Part shown: positions 57,901 to 64,000 of the stretch, in pieces
Layout: each line of letters opens with the position of its first letter
How positions within the stretch are numbered: position 1 is the stretch's first letter
Assembly: GCA_032209605.1 (NCBI GenBank)
Contig: JASFXZ010000026.1
Coordinates: forward strand, 4,526,001-4,590,000
Direction: 5' to 3'
Source of the DNA: Mactromeris polynyma
Lineage: Eukaryota; Mollusca; Bivalvia; Venerida; Mactridae
Length of the DNA stretch: 64,000 nucleotides
Position numbers and translations under genes: made by a program
The notes under the pieces: model-generated
Database searches by the model: none
What the model was told of the DNA's origin: nothing
The model's input: the letters and a program-made list of their open reading frames with translations, nothing else

Positions 57901-60900
57901 AGTTCCCCTGTTGATAATATTGACCTAATATACCTAAATAATATGCACAATTTACAACTTTCAATGCAATTTATGGTATATTTGAGTTCAATTGTGCATA
58001 CATGGACCTAAAATTCATATATAATATGTTATATTCACTGTTTTGAATGCAATTAGTGAGTAAAATAGAGTACCCCTGTGGATAATATTGACCTAATATA
58101 CCTATAGAATATGCACTATTTCCCACTTTCAATGCAATTTATGGTATATTTGAGTTCAATTGTGCATATATTGACCTAAAATTCATATATAATATGTTAT
58201 ATTCACTGTTTTGAATGCAATTAGTGAGTAAAATAGAGTACCCCTGTTGATAATATTGACCTAATATACCTATAGAATATGCACTATTTCCCACTTTCAA
58301 TGCAATTTATGGTATATTTGAGTTCAATTGTGCATATATTGACCACAAATTCATATATAATGTGTGATATTCACTGTTTTGAATGCAATTAGTGAGGAAA
58401 ATAGAGTTCCCCTGTTGATAATATTGACCTAATATACCTAAATAATATGCACAATTTACAACTTTCAATTCAATTTATGGTATATTTGAGTTCATTTGTG
58501 AATATACTGACCTAAAATGCATATATAATATGTTATATTCACTGTTTTGAATGCAGTTAGTGAGTAAAATAGAGTTCCCCTGTTGATAATATTGACCTAA
58601 TGTACCTATAGAATATGCATAATTTTCCACTTTCAATGCAATTTTTGGGTAAATTTGAGTTCAAATGTGACTATATTGACCTAAAATTCATATATAATGT
58701 GTGATATTCACTGTTTTGAATGCAATTAATGAGTAAAATAGAGTTCACCTTTTGATTACATTGACCTAATATACCTTAAGAATATGCACTGTTTTGAATG
58801 CAATTAGTGAGTAAAATAGAGTTCCCCTGTTGATAATATTGACCTAATGTACCTATAGAATATGCATAATTTTCCACTTTCAATGCAATTTATGGGTAAA
58901 TTTGAGTTCAATTGTGCATATATTGACCTAAAATTCATATATAATATGTTATATTCACTGTTTTGAATGCAATTAGTGAGTAAAATAGAGTTCACATTTT
59001 GATTACATTGACCTAATATACCTAAATAATATGCACAATTTACAACTTACAATGCAATTTAGGGGTATATTTGTGTACATTTGTGAATATACTGACCTAA
59101 AATTCATATATAATGTGTGATATTCACTGTTTTGAATGCAATTAGTGAGGAAAATAGAGTTCACCTTTTGATTACATTGACCTAATATACCTATAGAATA
59201 TGCACTATTTCCCACTTTCAATGCAATTTATGGTATATTTGAGTTCAATTGTGCATATATTGACCTAAAATTCATATATAATATGTTATATTCACTGTTT
59301 TGAATGCAACTAGTGAGTAAAATAGAGTACCCCTGTTGATAATATTGACCTAATATACCTAAATAATATGCACAATTTACAACTTTCAATGCAATTTATG
59401 GTATATTTGAGTTCAATTGTGCATACATGGACCTAAAATTCATATATAATATGTTATATTCACTGTTTTGAATGCAATTAGTGAGTAAAATAGAGTACCC
59501 CTGTTGATAATATTGACCTAATATACCTATAGAATATGCACTATTTCCCACTTTCAATGCAATTTATGGTATATTTGAGTTCAATTGTGCATATATTGAC
59601 CTAAAATTCATATATAATATGTTATATTCACTGTTTTGAATGCAATTAGTGAGTAAAATAGAGTACCCCTGTTGATAATATTGACCTAATATACCTAAAT
59701 AATATGCACAATTTACAACTTTCAATGCAATTTATGGTATATTTGAGTTCAATTGTGCATACATGGACCTAAAATTCATATATAATATGTTATATTCACT
59801 GTTTTGAATGCAATTAGTGAGTAAAATAGAGTACCCCTGTTGATAATATTGACCTAATATACCTATAGAATATGCACTATTTCCCACTTTCAATGCAATT
59901 TATGGTATATTTGAGTTCAATTGTGCATATATTGACCTAAAAGTCATACATAATTTGTTATATTTACTACATTTGTATTTGAATGCAATTAGTGAGTAAA
60001 ATAGAGTACCCCTGTTGATAATATTGACCTTATATACCTAAATAATATGCACTATTTCCCACTTTCAATGCAATTTATGGTATATTTGAGTTCAATTGTG
60101 CATATATTGACCTAAAATTCATATATAATATGTTATATTCACTGTTTTGAATGCAATTAGTGAGTAAAATAGAGTAACCCTGTTGATAATATTGACCTTA
60201 TATACCTAAATAATATGCACTATTTCCCACTTTCAATGCAATTGATGGGTATATTTGTGTTCATTTGTGTATATACTGACCTAAAATTCATATATAATAT
60301 GTTATATTCACTGTTTTGAATGCAATTAGTGAGTAAAATAGAGTACCCCTGTTGATAATATTGACCTAATATACCTATAGAATATGCACTATTTCCCACT
60401 TTCAATGTAATTGATGGTATATTTGAGTTCAATTGTGCATATATTGACCTACAATTCATATATAATATGTTATATTCACTGTTTTGAATGCAATTAGTGA
60501 GTAAAATAGAGTTCCCCTGTTGATAATATTGACCTAATATACCTAAATAATATGCACAATTTACAACTTTCAATGCAATTTATGGTATATTTGAGTTCAA
60601 TTGTGCATACATGGACCTAAAATTCATATATAATATGTTATATTCACTGTTTTGAATGCAATTAGTGAGTAAAATATAGTACCCCTGTTGATAATATTGA
60701 CCTAATATACCTATAGAATATGCACTATTTCCCACTTTCAATGCAATTTATGGTATATTTGAGTTCAATTGTGCATATATTGACCTAAAATTCATATATA
60801 ATATGTTATATTCACTGTTTTGAATGCAATTAGTGAGTAAAATAGAGTAACTCTGTTGATAATATTGACCTTATATACCTAAATAATATGCACTATTTCC

Positions 60901-61079
60901 CACTTTCAATGCAATTGATGGTATATTTGTGTTCGTTTGTGAATATACTGACCTAAAATGCATATATAATATGTTATATTCACTGTTTTGAATGCAGTTA
61001 GTGAGTAAAATAGAGTTCCCCTGGTACCTATAGAATATGCATAATTTTCCACTTTCAATGCAATTTATGGGTAAATTTG

Positions 61080-64000
61080 AGTTCAAATGTGACTATATTT
61101 ACCTAAAATTCATATATAATGTGTGATATTCACTGTTTTGAATGCAATAAGTGAGTAAAATAGAGTTCACCTTTTTATTACATTGACCTAATACACCTAA
61201 ATAATATGCACAATTTACAACTTTTAATGCAATTGATGGGTATATTTGAGTGCATTTGTGACTATATTGACCTAAAATTCATATATAATATGTTATATTC
61301 AATGTTTTGAATGCAATTAGTGAGTAAAATAGAGTACCCCTGTTGATAGTTTTGACCTTCGATACCTAAAGAATAGGCACTATTTCCCACTTTCAATGCA
61401 ATTGATGGTATATTTGAGTTCAATTGTGCATATATTGACATAAAAGTCATACATAATTTGTTAGATTAACTACATTTGTATTTGAATGCAATTAGTGAGT
61501 AAAATAGAGTTCACATTTTGATTACATTGACCTAATATACCTAAATAATATGCACAATTTACAACTTACAATGCAATTTAGGGGTATATTTGTGTACATT
61601 TGTGAATATACTGATTTGAATGCAATTAGTGAGGAAAATAGAGTTCACCTTTTGATTACATTAACCTAATATACCTATAGAATATGCACTATTTCCCACT
61701 TTCAATGCAATTTATTGTATATTTGAGTTCATTTTTGAATATATTGACCACAAATTCATATACACCTAAAGAATATGCACAATTTTCCACTTTCAATGCA
61801 ATTGATATATAATATGTTATATTCACTGTTTTGAATGCAATTAGTGAGTAAAATAGAGTAACCCTGTTGATAATATTGACCTTATATACCTAAATAATAT
61901 GCACTATTTCCCACTTTCAATGCAATTTATGGTATATTTGAGTTCAATTGTGACTATATTGATCTAAAATTCATATATAATGTGTGATATTCTCTGTTTT
62001 GAATGCAATTAGTGAGGAAAATAGAGTTCACCTTTTGATTACATTGGCCTAATATACCTAAAGAATATGCACAATTTCCCACTTTCAATGCAATTGATGG
62101 GTATATTGGAGTGCATTTGTGACTTAATTGACCTAAAATTCATATATAATATGTTATATTCACTGTTTTGAATGCAATTAGTGAGTAAAATAGAGTACCC
62201 CTGTTGATAATATTGACCTAATATACCTATAGAATATGCACTATTTCCCACTTTCAATGCAATTTATGGTATATTTGAGTTCAATTGTGCATATATTGAC
62301 CTAAAATTCATATATAATATGTTATATTCACTGTTTTGAATGCAATTAGTGAGTAAAATAGAGTAACCCTGTTGATAATATTGACCTTATATACCTAAAT
62401 AATATGCACTATTTCCCACTTTCAATGCAATTGATGGTATATTTGTGTTCATTTGTGAATATACTGACCTAAAATTCATATATAATATGTTATATTCACT
62501 GTTTTGAATGCAATTAGTGAGTAAAATAGAGTACCCCTGTTGATAATATTGACCTAATATACCTATAGAATATGCACTATTTCCCACTTTCAATGCAATT
62601 GATGGTATATTTGAGTTCAATTGTGCATATATTGACCTAAAATTCATATATAATATGTTATATTCACTGTTTTGAATGCAATTAGTGAGTAAAATAGAGT
62701 AACCCTGTTGATAATATTGACCTTATATACCTATAGAATATGCACTATTTCCCACTTTCAATGCAATTGATGGTATATTTGAGTTCAATTGTGCATATAT
62801 TGACCTAAAATTCATATATAATATGTTATATTCACTGTTTTGAATGCAATTACTGAGTAAAATAGAGTTCCCCTGTTGATAATATTGACCTAATATACCT
62901 ATAGAATATGCACTATTTCCCACTTGCAATGCAATTTATGGTATATTTGAGTTCAATTGTGCATATATTGACCTAAAATTCATATATAATATGTTATATT
63001 CACTGTTTTGAATGCAATTAGTGAGTAAAATAGAGTACCCCTGTTGATAATATTGACCTAATATACCTATAGAATATGCACTATTTCCCACTTTCAATGC
63101 AATTTATGGTATATTTGAGTTCAATTGTGCATATATTGACCTAAAATTCATATATAATATGTTATATTCACTGTTTTGAATGCAATTAGTGAGTAAAATA
63201 GAGTAACTCTGTTGATAATATTGACCTTATATACCTAAATAATATGCACTATTTCCCACTTTCAATGCAATTGATGGTATATTTGTGTTCATTTGTGAAT
63301 ATACTGACCTAAAATGCATATATAATATGTTATATTCACTGTTTTGAATGCAGTTAGTGAGTAAAATAGAGTTCCCCTGGTACCTATAGAATATGCATAA
63401 TTTTCCACTTTCAATGCAATTTATGGGTAAATTTGAGTTCAAATGTGACTATATTTACCTAAAATTCATATATAATGTGTGATATTCACTGTTTTGAATG
63501 CAATTAGTGAGTAAAATAGAGTTCACCTTTTGATTACATTGACCTAATATACCTAAATAATATGCACAATTTACAACTTTTAATGCAATTGATGGGTATA
63601 TTTGAGTGCATTTGTGACTATATTGACCTAAAATTCATATATAATATGTTATATTCAATGTTTTGAATGCAATTAGTGAGTAAAATAGAGTACCCCTGTT
63701 GATAGTTTTGACCTTAGATACCTAAAGAATAGGCACCTTTTCCCACTTTCAATGCAATATATGGTATATTTGAGTTCATTTGTGGATCTATTGACATAAA
63801 AGTCATAAATAATTTGTTAGATTAACTACATTTGTATTTGAATGCAATTAGTGAGTAAAATAGAGTTCACATTTTGATTACATTGACCTAATATACCTAA
63901 ATAATATGCACAATTTACAACTTACAATGCAATTTAGGGGTATATTTGTGTACATTTGTGAATATACTGACCTAAAATTCATATATAATGTGTGATATTC
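61080..64000. repeat. Irregular, diverged satellite segment
   Basis: Deletions and insertions break the 168-bp register here, for example 'ctactacatttgtatttgaa' replacing part of a half-monomer (also at 59965, 61470 and 63825), truncated monomers near 61010 and 63378, and a rearranged piece at 61760-61810. Segments 60900-61560 and 63255-63920 are close copies of each other, so this irregular block was itself duplicated with an offset near 2,356 bp (14 monomers plus a few bases). Confidence 0.7.

Larger units (their letters stand above)
45241..64000. repeat. AT-rich 168-bp satellite array, about 111 monomers, continues past the window end
   Basis: A 168-bp monomer recurs from the end of the minisatellite to the last base. 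Landmarks per monomer are 'ttttgaatgcaattagtgag', 'tgttgataatattgacctaa' and 'gcactatttcccactttcaa'. Each monomer has two related halves starting 'attgacctaaaattcatata' and 'attgacctaatatacctata', each followed by '...aatgcaatt', so it is an old dimer of ~85 + 83 bp. Monomer variants recur in blocks offset by 1,177, 1,009 or 2,521 bp (7, 6 and 15 monomers), a higher-order arrangement. Because 168 is divisible by three, a 56-codon open frame recurs on the minus strand; it is a by-product. Confidence 0.97.

Noticed and set aside
45989..63442. Family of repeated small proteins encoded on the minus strand
   Set aside because: The frames are a consequence of a 168-bp satellite whose length is divisible by three. 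Start and stop positions follow monomer variants and no splice or promoter context exists.

Overview
The window is nuclear DNA of an animal, most likely a mollusc and probably a bivalve. The reasons are AT-rich sequence, spliced genes with GT-AG introns, a tRNA-headed SINE with a tail common in bivalve genomes, several decayed LINEs, pogo-like and Mutator-like DNA transposons, and long satellite arrays. No prokaryotic features (operons, ribosome binding sites, CRISPR) are present. The assignment to bivalves is inference from repeat content.

Layout. Positions 1 to about 24,000 are gene-poor and repeat-rich. They hold a CATG-rich tandem repeat, a Mutator-like MITE with ~130 bp terminal inverted repeats and an 11-bp target duplication (3646-4601), a SINE with target duplications (5963-6230), three LINE fragments (~7220-8345, ~11155-13180, ~16010-16555), a short pogo-type MITE (13269-13446), minisatellites, and several dispersed repeat families present in two to four copies. 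Positions 24,065-41,602 carry a decayed FLYWCH-type MULE transposase gene of eleven recognisable exons on the + strand. Its catalytic D, D and E codons survive, but it has in-frame stops and frameshifts.

The centrepiece lies in the largest intron of that dead gene (30,149-38,380): an apparently intact nine-exon gene at 30,437-36,668. I joined its exons by hand. All eight introns are GT-AG, every junction keeps the frame, and the total is 3,054 nt (1,017 residues plus stop). The N-terminal two-thirds is a Mutator-like transposase with zinc-binding cysteine pairs and candidate D, D and E residues. The C-terminal third is a complete DEDDh 3'-5' exonuclease domain. One polypeptide therefore carries a cut-and-paste transposase and a proofreading-type nuclease.

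Downstream, the last MULE exon has been amplified into an 8-copy, ~108-bp tandem array that ends in a second, truncated copy of an internal MULE exon. About 2.2 kb of a 34-bp minisatellite follows (43,017-45,240), with a CACGTG E-box at most unit junctions. It abuts a 168-bp satellite that runs to the window end (45,241-64,000, about 111 monomers). That monomer is itself an old dimer of ~85 + 83 bp halves and is arranged in higher-order blocks. No host housekeeping gene and no free-standing RNA gene were recognised.
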